From Argopecten irradians (lineage: Eukaryota > Mollusca > Bivalvia > Pectinida > Pectinidae): DNA of 64,000 nt. The position numbers and the translations under genes are program-made. Location of the stretch: contig NC_091149.1 in assembly GCF_041381155.1 (NCBI RefSeq), forward strand, positions 11,362,609-11,426,608, in the 5' to 3' direction. Of this stretch, positions 23,641 through 34,800 are shown piece after piece (position 1 is the first letter of the stretch; each line of letters opens with the position of its first letter). Under the pieces are notes generated by a model. It searched no databases. It was not told the origin of the DNA and saw only the letters and a list, made by a program, of their open reading frames with translations.

Positions 23641-24035
23641 CATTTCAACTCTTATCAATCTCTCCAAATACACAGGTTCGAATTATCGCTTACTAACTCC
23701 TGGGACCATGGGCCTCATTTGCTGTAGTTCTAGTAAATAAGAGGAACGGGATAAATAGTTAACAAAGTAAAAATTGATGAAAAATTTATAGTTATAGATT
23801 TAAAGAAATTATTCATTACAATACATCAATAAGGACGTGAACCATCTCCTTGCAATAGTCCCAAGGGTAAATTACCGATTGTGCGACGTACAACTACTTA
23901 GGCGTGTCCAGGATGGCGAGCGCTCCCGCGAGAAGAAATTTACTGAACGTCATAAGAACAAATGTGTATTTAACAAATCGCCTTACAGGGCTCTGTTCAT
24001 GTCCGTTCAGAAGCGAGCACTTGCCAACGATCACG

Positions 24036-24580
24036 AGCGCTAAATTTAGGATCTTATCTTTTCTCTTCTACCTAACTGACTTTCTGTTTCCTAATGCTTT
24101 TGTTTGTTTGATTAATTCACGTCCTATCAACAGCTATAACCCCTGTGAGGAAGGCTCTGGGTTCTGTTCCTTGGCCGAGACACACCAAAGTCTATAAAAA
24201 TGGTAGTTTCTACTCCCGCTTAGCATGCAGGGAGTAGGACGACTGGTTCGCCCGTTGTCAATATAATGTGACCGGGTGGGGTCTGTTGCTTGATGTGTTC
24301 GGCGGCATGCTTCAGTGTTATAGCACTATACAAAGGGCAACAGTTCCACTATACAAGATGACACAATACGAACATACCGCAGTCTCCGGAAACACGCACA
24401 TCGCACAACATACATGCAGCACACCGCATACATGGGAGGCCGTCCTTACATGGGACAAGGGAGGTATTATGAAAGATAAAGTCAGTTAGGAAGAAGAGAA
24501 AAGATAAGATCCTAAATTTAGTTGCCTTTTACGATCATGCAATAGGGGCAGCAGGGACAATTCTAAAGCCCTACCTATAC
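24036..24580. mobile_element. composite retroposon with inverted outer arms
   Basis: The middle (about 24140-24460) is a + oriented retroposon body. On the left, AATTTAGGATCTTATC (24041) continues through TTCCTAACTGACTT-like sequence into a reversed tail (TTTGTTTGTTTGATTAATTC). On the right, AAGATCCTAAATTT (about 24507) to AGGGGCAGCAGGGACAATTC is a reversed head. The head sequence therefore occurs at both ends in opposite orientation, which makes a foldback-like composite of at least two insertions. Confidence 0.6.
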
Positions 24581-25070
24581 ATCGTAGTCATGACAAATGT
24601 CAAGGACACAGGAAGTTAATATTTCATGATTTAATGAGATATGCCTGGTATCAGTTTGGCCACACCATGTAGCTGATTTTTTCTACCATCCAAAATGAGA
24701 GTAATATCATCTGCCTATTTGGACACTTATGATGGGCAATTATTGCATTTCAATGGTTTGCATTTGTGTTGCTATATATAACATTTAGTTTTAATGAAAT
24801 TAATTCCTAGAGATATTTGCAATCTTAGATATAATCGCATTGGATGAGCCTTATTACGAACCTGGCTCTCCAATCAAGTGCATCAGTCACGCCTAAAAAT
24901 ATCACACCATCCAGGTACCATACAAACAAACAGTACTAGTGTAACCTATTTAAAAGTGGTCGCACACTGTGGATTCCGTTTAGTTTCATAACGGCCGGGG
25001 CAGCTATTCTTACACCTATCATTCCATTTTCTAAGAGGCATCCACAAAGGTTTTTTTAATCTACACAACA

Positions 25071-25368
25071 ATGTTGTTTGTGGTGGAAATGGGCAAGGTT
25101 GTGCTTTACCTTGCAATGGTGTTCCGTGTCTCGTCTTTCTTTGGTTATACAACTAACGGTATAACAGGGGTCTACCCCCAAACTACCTCTGGCCTTGTGG
25201 TACCTGGTAACATCTCCCGTCACATCTGCTTGATACTCTGTGGGAGAGACATTAACTGTATGTCCATTTTTACCAATGCCGGACAGTGTCATCATTTTTA
25301 TAATGGATTCGCAGACAACACTATACTGTCACCAGCTCCAGGATGGAACCTTTACAATGTCTATTCAG
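25071..25368 (+). CDS. first coding exon of secreted PAN-like protein, copy 1
   Basis: ATG at 25071 opens a 99-codon exon ending CAG|GTAATT (phase 1). Residues 1-25 form a hydrophobic signal peptide (KVVLYLAMVFRVSSFFG). The remainder looks like a PAN/apple module: CLILC, then CMSIFTNAGQCHHFYNG, then PGWNLYNVYSG, with Cys spacing suited to disulfides. A weak TATA-like CCTATTTAAAAG lies about 120 bp upstream. A second copy with exactly the same exon length sits at 62844. In this copy a retroposon begins at 25431, about 60 bp into the intron, and I could not find a second exon, so it may be broken. PAN modules bind proteins or sugars in secreted molluscan proteins; the exact role here is unknown. 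Confidence 0.6.
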
Positions 25369-25430
25369 GTAATTGTTTATATCTTTTTAGTCATCTTACC
25401 CGAAGTTTACAATTACCTTGTAGGTTCAGC

Positions 25431-25757
25431 GTAGAATTGTACTTGCTGTCCCTATTGCATGATCGTAAAAGGTGACTTAATTTATAATTGTATTTCCATC
25501 TTCTTCCTAGCGTCTCCCTTGACATCGCTTCACTTTTGGACTTCTGTGGAGAGCTCGCCGCTTTTAGGTAGGCTCTGGGTTCTGTCCCATGGCGAGACCA
25601 AAGTCTATAAAAGTGGTAGTTTCTGCTCCTGTTTAGCACTCAGTATAGCAGGAGTTGGACGACTGGCTCGCCCGTTGTCAGTATAATGTGACCGGGTTGG
25701 GTGTGTTGCTTGGTGTGTTCGGTGGCATGCTTTAGTGATATAGCACTATAAAAAGTG
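25431..25757 (+). mobile_element. CAAA-tailed retroposon, 3'-truncated
   Basis: Starts at the family head (GTAGAATTGTACTTGCTGTC) and stops after AGCACTATAAAAAG, without the tail. It lies in the presumed first intron of the PAN-like gene. Confidence 0.65.
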
Positions 25758-26109
25758 CTTATAGGAGGTTAATTATTCACACAAAGTATTATTGCCCTTT
25801 TCAGATTACTCTAAAAAAGTATAGCTCGCAATTTTAATAATTTTAATTTTAATTTCAATATCAATTTTTTTCATTTGAATTGATATATGTAGTATGTTTT
25901 CTTTTTATTTTGTTTCTTTTCTTTATGTCATGAGATGTTTATTTAAAGTTTGTCTATACATTTTGCTTGCATGTTTAGTGCCGATTTATTATAAGCTGCA
26001 TGGAATTCGTTTCTCCTTTTATGATAATCATTTCTAAACCAAGGTTCATTATCGGTATGGTTAAAATAATTTGTAATATTTTTTGTACCAGAACCATTTT
26101 AGGCCAACT

Positions 26110-26324
26110 GAATCTCACGTTGAATTTTTGTAGAGACCTTCCATGACCAAAGGTCAATTAAAATTGTGAATTTTATGATGGCTGACCCCCAGGGGCTTGA
26201 TGGGTGGGTCAAATATGATAAAACTACAAAATTTTCTTCTGAAATTCAAGAAATGGTAAAATCAGATACTCTTCATAGACAGAAAGGTCTTAAGGTCCTA
26301 TACAAAAATCGTGAATAATTTGTG
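26110..26324 (+). repeat. GACCCC element, left part
   Basis: Shares GACCCCCAGGGGCTTGATGG, CTTCATAGACAGAAAGGTCT and CCTATACAAAAATCGTGAAT with the 21.3-23.1 kb element. Interrupted by the retroposon that follows and resumed at 26859. Confidence 0.6.
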
Positions 26325-26858
26325 TTGGCCCTGCAGGTAGGGCGTTAGAATTGTACCTGCTGCCCCTATCGTATGATCGTTAAAGGCGACTAAATTTAGG
26401 ATCTTATCTTTTCTCTTCTTCCTAACTGACTTTATCTTTCCTAATGCCTCCCTTGACACCGCCTCACTTTTGGCCTTGAGTTGAGCGTTCGCCACTGTGA
26501 GGAAGGTTCTGGGTTCTGTCCCCTGACCGAGACACACCAAAGTCTATAAAAGTGGTAGTTTCTTCTCCTGTTTAGCGCTCAGCATACAGGGAGTGGGACG
26601 ACTGGTTCGCCCGTTGTCAGTATAATGTGACCGGATGTGGTGTGTTGCTTGGTGTCTTCGGCGGCATACTTCAGTGATATAGTACTATAAGATAGGCAAT
26701 AGTTCCACTATACAAGAAGACACAACACGAATATACCGCAGTCTCCCCAAACTCGCACCGTGCACAACATACACACAACACACCGCATGCATGGGAGGCC
26801 GTCCTTACATGACCATAGCTGTTAATAGGACGTTAATTAATCAAACAAACAAACAAAA
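26325..26858 (+). mobile_element. CAAA-tailed retroposon, full-length reference copy
   Basis: The most complete member. Head TTGGCCCTGCAGGTAGGGCG, then CTGCCCCTATCGTATGATCG, AATGCCTCCCTTGACACCGC, TGAGGAAGGTTCTGGGTTCT, GGTAGTTTCTTCTCCTGTTT, GACTGGTTCGCCCGTTGTCA, CATGGGAGGCCGTCCTTACA, GTTAATAGGACGTTAATTAA and a (CAAA)n tail. About 530 bp, no frame of note. It sits inside a GACCCC element. Confidence 0.75.
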
Positions 26859-27070
26859 GGATCCTGGTGTCTCGTGTTTTTCTGGGGAGGGGGTAAAGTT
26901 TGCTATAGTTTATATAGGGAAAACACATTTTTGATGATTATTTAGTTATTTATTATATGAAATGTGTGAAATATCAGAATTATCAGTACGAGACGGTGGT
27001 TGAAACATGTTGACAAAATTTCCCTGACTGACACCCAGGGGTCTGAAGGTCGGGACCAGAGGCCAAATGA
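26859..27070 (+). repeat. GACCCC element, right part
   Basis: Resumes with GGGGAGGGGGTAAAGTTTGC, TATAGTTTATATAGGGAAAA and ACACCCAGGGG, the order expected after the left part at 26110-26324. Confidence 0.6.
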
Positions 27071-27883
27071 ATTTTACATTATGTAACCGTTTCATCTTCA
27101 AAAATATCCTTCTCAAACTCAACAAATAACATAATCTAATTCCATTCACATAAAGAAAACCAAATATTGATGTAAATGTTTCGGAGTCCATGGATGTCTC
27201 CCCTCGTGGAAATGGTTAACTTTATATAGTTCACAAGCCATTTTTACCTCAGCTGGCCCGAAGGGCGGTGAGCTTAGAACATGGCTGCCGATCAGCTGTT
27301 TTAAACACACATGCCTGTATTTCCCGCGCTGATATAATCACGTGATTAATACATATGTGTCACAAAGGAATGTCGCAGCCACATACTCTAAACAAAGAAC
27401 TTTCCCTTCCCACAAGTTTTGTTGTTGGTACTCTATATCTAGTAAATAGTTATCAGGTATGTTACAATAAAGAATAACAGAAATGAGAAACCAGCAGCTA
27501 AATTCAAAACACAATTTATTTGTATATACAATATTATACAGAGATGGTTTACAATATCTAAAGTACTTGGTGGTGGTACAAGAGTAATACGATAATTTAA
27601 AGTGTTGCTTATCTGTATGTAAAGGTCCAGATATAATCTTTAATCCTTCCAGGTTCCTAATTAACAATATTCACAACTCCACGAGGAAAATGTATCTCTA
27701 AAGATAATTTGTAAAGTTCCAGGCAATATGAATAAATCTACACAATGCGTTATAGTAATCCACAGATAAAGTCACAATAGCTCTTCCAATAGAATCTAAT
27801 ATGGCGTTGTACAATTCTTGATATGTCTAGTTGAGGGTCTCATTATAGTTCTGATTAGCCGTGGGCAGCTGAAGTATATATAG

Positions 27884-28286
27884 CTCCTAATGCCTCCCTT
27901 GGCACCGCCTCACTTTTGGCCTTGAGTTGAGCGTTCGCCCCTGTGAGGAAGGCTCTGGGTCCTGTCCCCAGGCCGAGACATACCAAAGTCTGTAAAAGTG
28001 GTAGTTTCTGCTCCTGCTTAACGCTCAGCATACAGGGAGTGGGACGACTGGTTCGCCCGTTGTCAGTATAATGTGACTGGGTGGGGTGTGTTGTTTGGTG
28101 TCTTTGGCGGCATACTTTAGTGATATAACACTATAAAAAGGGCAAAAGTTCTACTATACAAGAAGACACAACATGAATATACCGCAGTCTCTCTCAAAAC
28201 ACGCACCTCACACAACATTCACGCAACACACCGCATACACGGGATGCCGTCTTTACATGACCATAGTTGTTAATAGGACGTTAATT
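27884..28286 (+). mobile_element. CAAA-tailed retroposon, head-truncated
   Basis: Begins at TCCTAATGCCTCCCTTGGCA and runs to TTAATAGGACGTTAATTAGC, where a second partial copy starts at once. Confidence 0.65.
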
Positions 28287-28459
28287 AGCACTCTAAAAAG
28301 GGCAACAGTTCCACTATACAAGAAGACACAACATGAATATACCGCAGTCTCCCAAAACACGCACCTCGCACAACATACACGCACACACCGCACCGCAGGC
28401 CGTCCTTACATGACCATAGCTGTTAATAGGACGTTAATTAATCAAACAAACAAACAAAA
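28287..28459 (+). mobile_element. partial second retroposon copy in tandem
   Basis: From GCACTCTAAAAAGGGCAACA to the CAAA tail. It repeats the last third of the copy just before it, so this is a tandem duplication or a second insertion at the tail. Confidence 0.65.
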
Positions 28460-28754
28460 TCAAAGAAAGAAAAGTATATATAGCTAAACCCTAATTCAAG
28501 TATATATGAGAACCTTCTACTTCTAGAATATCTAACTAAAAACAGTAAACAAACAAACACACAGAAATTTATGGAAATAGTTCATTCTAGATCCCTACTT
28601 ATATTTGCACATGCTAATATTCTAGGAAGTTCTAAAACATAAATTAATGATATGAATTTTATATGATGTATTGATAATATACCTATAGGAGTTTATCTAT
28701 CTTTCTTATCTTATAACTACATGTATTTAGTGTCATACATAATAGGTATCAATT

Positions 28755-28930
28755 ATGTCTTGTCGTGGCGTCCGCCAACATTTTCTTAAATCGCTGCTAG
28801 TCATAGAGTTCTGCATGAATTGTAACCAATTTTGGCCAGAAACATTCTTGGAGGAAGGGGAAAAGAGTTTGTATGAATTTTGGCTCTGACTCCCTCGGGA
28901 CAGGAGGAGCGGGGCCCAATATGGGAAATA
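28755..28930 (-). repeat. single unit of the AGAGGCCC element family
   Basis: GTCATAGAGTTCTGCATGAA, GTAACCAATTTTGGCCAGAA and GGAGGAAGGGGAAAAGAGTT match, in reverse, the units at 49.2-49.8 kb and, in the same sense, those at 61.98-62.3 kb. Confidence 0.55.
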
Positions 28931-29185
28931 AAGGTAAATATTCATATTTCTACAGAAAAGAAACAATGAACCTGTATTCAGAACACACTTAGCATTACAA
29001 ATCACGTGACTGACATTATATAATACCAAGGTAAATCAATACTCAAGTGACAGTCATGGCCACTAGTTTGCGGATTTTTTTTAATTGATCACTACTGGTA
29101 CTATTATTTACAACATTATCGATATTCTTGGTTGTAATATCGTTTTTCAGTTAAGGATTATAACAGTTCATTTATAATATTTTAG

Positions 29186-30597
29186 GTAGACCGTCCTTTC
29201 TGGTTTCCTCTCAGGAATTTCGTTCATTTTTTATTTTAGGTATATCCTGATCATAAAAACAGCATAAAAATCATATGTCACCGGGTTACTTCTTTTTCTT
29301 CCAGGGTTGCTTAAAGATATGTACTTATGACTTAATATTCCGGATTTTAAAATAAATAATATTTCCTCCCTGTAACATGCCTTAACATCTAAATAATACG
29401 CCTGTAACATGTTCATTCCTTCAGTAGGTGATAAAGAATTCATAACTATATCCAATAAGCTGAGTTTTCCTCCATAAAACGAAATATCATTATTTTCAAA
29501 TTAATTCCGGATCCAATTTTAGTAAAAAATTGCATCAAAATAGTCATGTTTTCTTTTTTTCTGAAAAAAATGCTCTCAAGAAAAATCGATATTTTAGAAT
29601 TTCCTTGAAGATTGTCCTATTTGTAATATGAAAAGCCAATAAAAAGTATACCTCACCGCATTATCTTTCAAAATATGGCCGATTTGCTTCCTAATACCCC
29701 TTAAATTTTGGCCTGAAAATGTGAAAAAATAGGCGAATCCGTAGTACTTTTCAACGTTTTATATCATTCATTAACCCTTTTGTAAACCAGAAAACAGAAT
29801 AATTTCATATCTTAATGACTTCGTTTATTTATTACATAAATTATAACAAACTAGTTTGTAAGATGTATGTTTATGTTGTAGGCACGACCTGAAACTTTCG
29901 AAAATAGTCTAATTCAGCAGGGAATATATCAGTTTTTTTCTGAGACAAATACTTTGCTCTGTGTGATACTGTATTAAAATGGATTAATCTCCATTATAAC
30001 ATCTTTCACATTATAAGTACAGTAGTACAAGTAAGTATATAAGTACAAGATTTTAACTAAAAATGAAATAAAAAAAAAAAATTCTTGCACTTTTATTTCC
30101 GTATTTTGTTTGTCCGTTTCCGGACTAAAATTAGTGTGAAAGTATCTTACGAAGAGCTCGAAACTCAAATATTTCCATTCAAAACACCACTATATCCCTC
30201 GATATCCATATACTGTGTAAATTTATTTCTATTTTGCAAAAAGATAGGTATACAATTATAATGATAGCACTCATTCATTTGTTACTACTGACGTGAAGTT
30301 TTTCACATTGGGTCCTGGTAAATTCATGTGTGTTCCATCTGATTGTTTAGAGACTATTATGATTCTTGGATTTCACTTCTTGCAAGAATCTTCAAATTAT
30401 ACTCCATTTACCGATTGTCACATCTTTAGATCGATACACTTCAAGTAAACACTCGAAAGAGTTAAAGACGAAATAATTGCTGGAATGTCGATTTCAAAAG
30501 CGAGTTGTAATAGATGGGTACGGAGATATAAAATACGTTTGCTGGTATCCGGATAGCGACGTTACAAATCTATGACGTCACAGAAAGGACGGTCTAC
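29186..30597. mobile_element. 1.4-kb element with 17-bp perfect inverted ends
   Basis: GTAGACCGTCCTTTCTG at 29186-29202 is the exact reverse complement of 30581-30597. The interior is AT-rich with no transposase, so it is a non-autonomous DNA element. The nearest flanks do not show a convincing target duplication. Confidence 0.65.
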
Positions 30598-30600
30598 GTT

Positions 30601-30688
30601 AATTGTTGGATTTCACAGAGACTGTATTTTATGTTATATATATTAATTGTTGGATTTCACAGAGACTGTATTTTATGTTATATATATT
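30601..30688 (+). repeat. 44-bp tandem duplication
   Basis: AATTGTTGGATTTCACAGAG plus ACTGTATTTTATGTTATATA and TATT occurs twice, directly beside the right end of the 29186-30597 element. Confidence 0.85.
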
Positions 30689-30912
30689 GAATTTAAGGAA
30701 TAACTTTAATATGTTTCATGTTAAGGCGCTACAACACATCAATGAACGTGTAATCCCATCATAAATCGCTTTAGATAATACTATATAGCTTCAAAACTAT
30801 TTTGAAATCTATTCAAGTGAATCAATAATTATATCACATCTGTGTTAAGTAAATAAGCGACATTATTCCTAACTTTTTATCTTTTGTCTAGACTTTGATT
30901 TACTGTAACTAT

Positions 30913-31078
30913 GGTGTATCTCGGCCGGGGGACAGAACCCAGAGCCTTCCTTACAGGGATAAGCGCTCAACATAAGGCCAAAATTGAGGCGGTGTCAAGG
31001 TAGATGTAAGGAAGAAGGGAAGGGATAATGATCTTGCAATATGGACAGTTTGTATTCTCCTAAGACCCTACCTACAGG
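30913..31078 (-). mobile_element. CAAA-tailed retroposon, head part, reversed
   Basis: GACAGAACCCAGAGCCTTCC, AGGCCAAAATTGAGGCGGTG and CCCTACCTACAGGG mark the reversed head of the family. Confidence 0.65.
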
Positions 31079-31203
31079 GCCCTACCTCCAACAACAATAA
31101 ATAGATATACACTGTAGTCATTGCAAATGTAAATGACAAAGGAAGTTAATATGTCATGATTTAATGGGATATGCCTGGTATCAGTTTGGTCACACCATGT
31201 AGC
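31079..31203 (+). repeat. partial duplicate of the region upstream of PAN-like copy 1
   Basis: GGAAGTTAATATGTCATGAT, ATGCCTGGTATCAGTTTGG and CACACCATGTAGC match 24571-24672 closely, and both lie next to a reversed retroposon head. Retroposon and flank were therefore copied together. Confidence 0.65.
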
Positions 31204-31588
31204 GGAACGCTTATTCCCATAAGCATTCCACATACGGTGTTTAAATAATTCATATAGCAATAAACACAAAAAATATCAAACAGGACAAAATGGACACAGA
31301 TAACAAACTCATTTCAAGTCGAAACATTATTTCAGATATATCCCCCAGGTCTAAGTATTAATTTACAACAGTGCATCGCCGGTTTAGAGGGGGTTCGGAT
31401 TCGGGAAGAGGACAGAGGAAACATATGATATATATTTGATAAAATGAAATACGGTTACAAAGTAGGTCATAATTATATCTCTTATTGGTTCGATATTCTT
31501 ATTTCAGAGAATTAGTTTTCGGAAGGATATAATAACTATAAAAAGAAGGATTAGTTTCGTACATCCGATTTGACTGACCATGAACGAA

Positions 31589-31682
31589 CCATTCGTTCCA
31601 GTCTCGATGCTTGAGCAGAAACTGCCACTTTTGTAGACTATGGTATATAACGGCCTGGATACTGAATCCAGAGCGGTCAAAG
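31589..31682 (-). mobile_element. small reversed retroposon fragment
   Basis: GAAACTGCCACTTTTGTAGA and CTGAATCCAGAGCG are diverged pieces of the family's GGTAGTTTC and TGGGTTCT region in reverse. Confidence 0.45.
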
Positions 31683-31950
31683 TAGCTATGAAGTCACAAA
31701 TACTATAAATATTTTATAAGTGTAGATTCCCTTTATATCGGGATTGAAAACAGTGTCATAATTGCCATACATGTTCTTATATACATGTACTATATTCTTT
31801 TTAGTGCTGGTTCGATGCATTTCACAAAATTACCTATCTGATGATATTATTCTATAACATTGTAAAAAAGTGCTTTAAACATTTGGTTTGGTTTATCACA
31901 TTTACAGACCTATAAACAGCGCCCTTCCATACTGGCTGCTTATCAGACGA

Positions 31951-32706
31951 TAAAGATGCTCCACCGCTGACAAACAGTGTTTTTTTCTCTATCAAAAACA
32001 GGAGCAGACGAATTCGTATTTTACAATACATGTAGTTACTTAACTAGCAGCATTACCATTAAAAAAGTAGCACCATTACCATCATTAAAAAAGTTTGAGC
32101 TTCTTATTTTACTTAAAGGCCCACTACCTTTCCGGAGCAAAATTTCAAGGTTTCTAAAAGAACATTAATAACATAAGAATATATATCGATGTCATAAGAT
32201 GAGGTTACAACATGAAGTTTATGCAAGATTTCCTGCGTAATATACCTGACAACAGTTGGGTTTCATCTCGCTGTTTTGCCATCTTGCGCAGTGATAATTA
32301 ACTACCGCGCGGTATTTAGGACGACGGCGGGAAACAAAAGACGACCCGCTTTATGAAAATTAACATTTTATTTATCTAAATTAAAACGTTCAGAAGGTGA
32401 TGATAAGTGTAGCATTACTGGTTAGTTGATAACTTTTGCGACAAATCTCGTTTTACATTTCCATTTTAAAAATTAAAAGCCGTTTCGGAAAGGTAGTGGG
32501 CCTTTAAATATAAATGTACTAAAAATAATTAATTAAATGTTCGTGGCATTGTGACCTATATAGCATAAAATATTGATTGCGCATGTAACAAAAGCACAAT
32601 AAATTATCGTTTATGTATTTTTGTGTTAATTAGATATAAGTATATTCACAATTAAACATTTTTATTTTTCCAATGTTGGCTATGGTTTATGCTCTATCGG
32701 CTTTAT
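31951..32706 (+). mobile_element. AAAGATGCTCC MITE interrupted by a second MITE
   Basis: The left end TAAAGATGCTCCACCGCTGA, internal CAAAAACAGGAGCAGACGA and the later TGTGTTAATTAGATATAAGT and TTTATGCTCTATCGGC parts align in order with the uninterrupted copy at 37902-38248. The gap in the alignment is exactly the 32113-32507 element. Confidence 0.7.
32113..32507. mobile_element. 395-bp MITE flanked by TTAA, nested
   Basis: Perfect 20-bp inverted ends AAAGGCCCACTACCTTTCCG (32115-32134 and, reversed, 32486-32505) are bounded on both sides by TTAA (32113-32116, 32504-32507). TTAA target sites suggest a piggyBac-like mobiliser; that is an inference. Confidence 0.8.
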
Positions 32707-32800
32707 GAACCAAACCAACTCTGTCGCGACTACACAGTATCCATTATTCATTCAGTTGTCGCTATCAGTCACTTAAAAGCCATCTATACTCCTGTTTAAT

Positions 32801-33106
32801 ATGGTTACCGATTGGTGCTGCGACTTGTCTTCATCTCATTACACCTGTACAAGTTGGGTTTACAATGGAGCTGAACATTCTGATGATCTGTCTTCTGATT
32901 TACCCACCCGTGGCTATGTCGACTACAGTACAAATGGAATTTGGTCAGTTCATCATAGGAAAGACAATCTGTTGTCTAACCCCCCTGAAGGAGATGTTTG
33001 GAGTTTCTCCATTACCTTGAATTGGCCATTGACTGTCGATGGGAGACTGTCTGGCTATCGTAGGAAAGGTCAAATCCACGTCCATATATATATATTATAT
33101 ATATAA
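32801..33106 (+). CDS. unrecognised 101-codon open frame
   Basis: The frame from ATG 32801 is less AT-biased than its surroundings and Cys/Trp-containing (TDWCC, YTCTSW, SRL-free C-terminus). It ends in an AT microsatellite (TATATATATA near 33090), so its last residues are noise. It could be an exon whose donor lies before about 33070 (AGG|AAAGG is not a good site). I recognise no family. Possible host exon or TE remnant. Confidence 0.2.
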   Translation: MVTDWCCDLSSSHYTCTSWVYNGAEHSDDLSSDLPTRGYVDYSTNGIWSVHHRKDNLLSNPPEGDVWSFSITLNWPLTVDGRLSGYRRKGQIHVHIYILYI

Positions 33107-33250
33107 AATATATTATTTTATTTGTTAATAAAATAAACTTCAACAATGAGCATAATTAACAAAATTTAAAGTTTTGTAGAAGTGGCGAATGGTATTAAAT
33201 TTATTGCAAAATATATCATCTACGTCCTGTAAATAAAATGTACCAAATTA

Positions 33251-33634
33251 TACCTTGGCCTTGATTTGAGCGTTCGCCTTTGTGAGGAAGACTCTGGATT
33301 CTGTTCCCTAGCCGAAACACAACAAAGTCTATAACAGTGGTAGTTTCTGCTCCCGCTTAGCGCTCAGCAAACAGGGAGTGCAACGACTGGTTCGCCCGCT
33401 GTCAGTATAATGTAATCAGGTGAGGTTTGTAGCTTGGTATCTTCGGCGGTATGCTTCAGTGATATAGCACTATAAAAAGGACAGTTCCACTATACAAGAA
33501 GACACAACACGAATATACCACAGTCTCCCAAAACATACACCTCGCACTTCATACACACCGCATACATGGAAGGCCGTCCTTACATGACCCTGGCTGTTAC
33601 TAGGACGTTAAAGTAATCAAACAAACAAACAAAA
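33251..33634 (+). mobile_element. CAAA-tailed retroposon, head-truncated
   Basis: Runs from CCTTGGCCTTGATTTGAGCG through GACTGGTTCGCCCGCTGTCA and ACAAGAAGACAC to GGACGTTAAAGTAATCAAAC plus CAAA repeats. Confidence 0.7.
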
Positions 33635-33719
33635 CCATTCATAAGGATTGTAGAACAATACATTTATGTCATATTTTGCTTCGTGGTTATGTAACGAATT
33701 AGCCTCAATGAATTGTCCC

Positions 33720-33830
33720 TTTAAATAACTTCTTGTGAATAACTAAGAGGCATAGAGGCTGATATTGGGCCCGTGACATGCATGAAAGGGCTATAATGTT
33801 TGTTCAAATGAATGACCTTGACATCATTAT
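33720..33830 (+). repeat. single GACCTTGAC-type unit
   Basis: AACTAAGAGGCATAGAGGCT, TGTTCAAATGAATGACCTTG and related words match the units at 34.8-35.7 kb. Confidence 0.55.
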
Positions 33831-34659
33831 TATTATTTTTGAATTATGTTTTTTTTTTTCCAATTTGATAATATATGAATAATAATGTCCATTTCGAATA
33901 GAAATTGAGATAATCGAGGCGGAACGACTACCGGTATATTATATCGTTGCCAGGGTAGTGATGCGGTACGAAGTGGAGCGAGCCGCCATATTTGCTTTTC
34001 AACCGCGGAAAGTAACTGAAATAGTCTGTTGATCAAATGGTGTGACTGTTGACCTCTGAATGTCTGTAGTTAATGTATCGGTCTACGTACGCGATATAGA
34101 CTAAATGCTTCATAGTCATGACTTTAATTTTATTGTACGGATGATAGACAAGTGATTGCATGGTGTGTGACTGACGTAACTATGGAATTCCTGGAACACT
34201 CCTGAGGATAGCCCCCGGTTGTAGCCTCGACCAGCGATTCTTTTTGTTGTTTATTACCGTTACAATGCTTGAACAAATATTCTGTTTTGATGTCAAATAC
34301 ACTTTAATTGGATCTAATAACAACTCTTTATTATTATTTTGAATCCGACAAAGAGGAAACTGTTTACACGTCATACAGTAACACGTTAGTTAGGTCAATC
34401 GAGTAGGCTAATGACGAGCATGATATTGTCTGTGCCGCCTAAGGATCAGTCTTGAGACAAATAGAAGACCGAAATCCTTTTTTAGTTTATTATTAATTCA
34501 AAGCAAATCTGTCATCTGTGAAAAGGTAAAATGTAAATTAAGTAATTAAAGTTTATTTAGATTATTATATCACGCAAAATCTTACTGAAGCGTGAACTAG
34601 TAGTAGTCCGATCCTACTCTGCGTCGTTGCGTTTACGCTAATTTGAACGCAACTCCCCT

Positions 34660-34800
34660 TCCGTTGACTATATAGGGGTATTTGTTAATTATTTTATATT
34701 ATTTTTTGAGTTAACTAGACATATATATACACAATTAAACACCAAATATTGTTCAAATGGTGAATATCATTTATGCTCCGTCGGCGATGGAGCATCTTTA
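34660..34800 (+). mobile_element. AAAGATGCTCC MITE, 3' part
   Basis: GGCGATGGAGCATCTTTAA (34782-34800), preceded by CAAATGGTGAATATCATTTA, matches the right end of the 37902-38248 copy. Confidence 0.6.
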
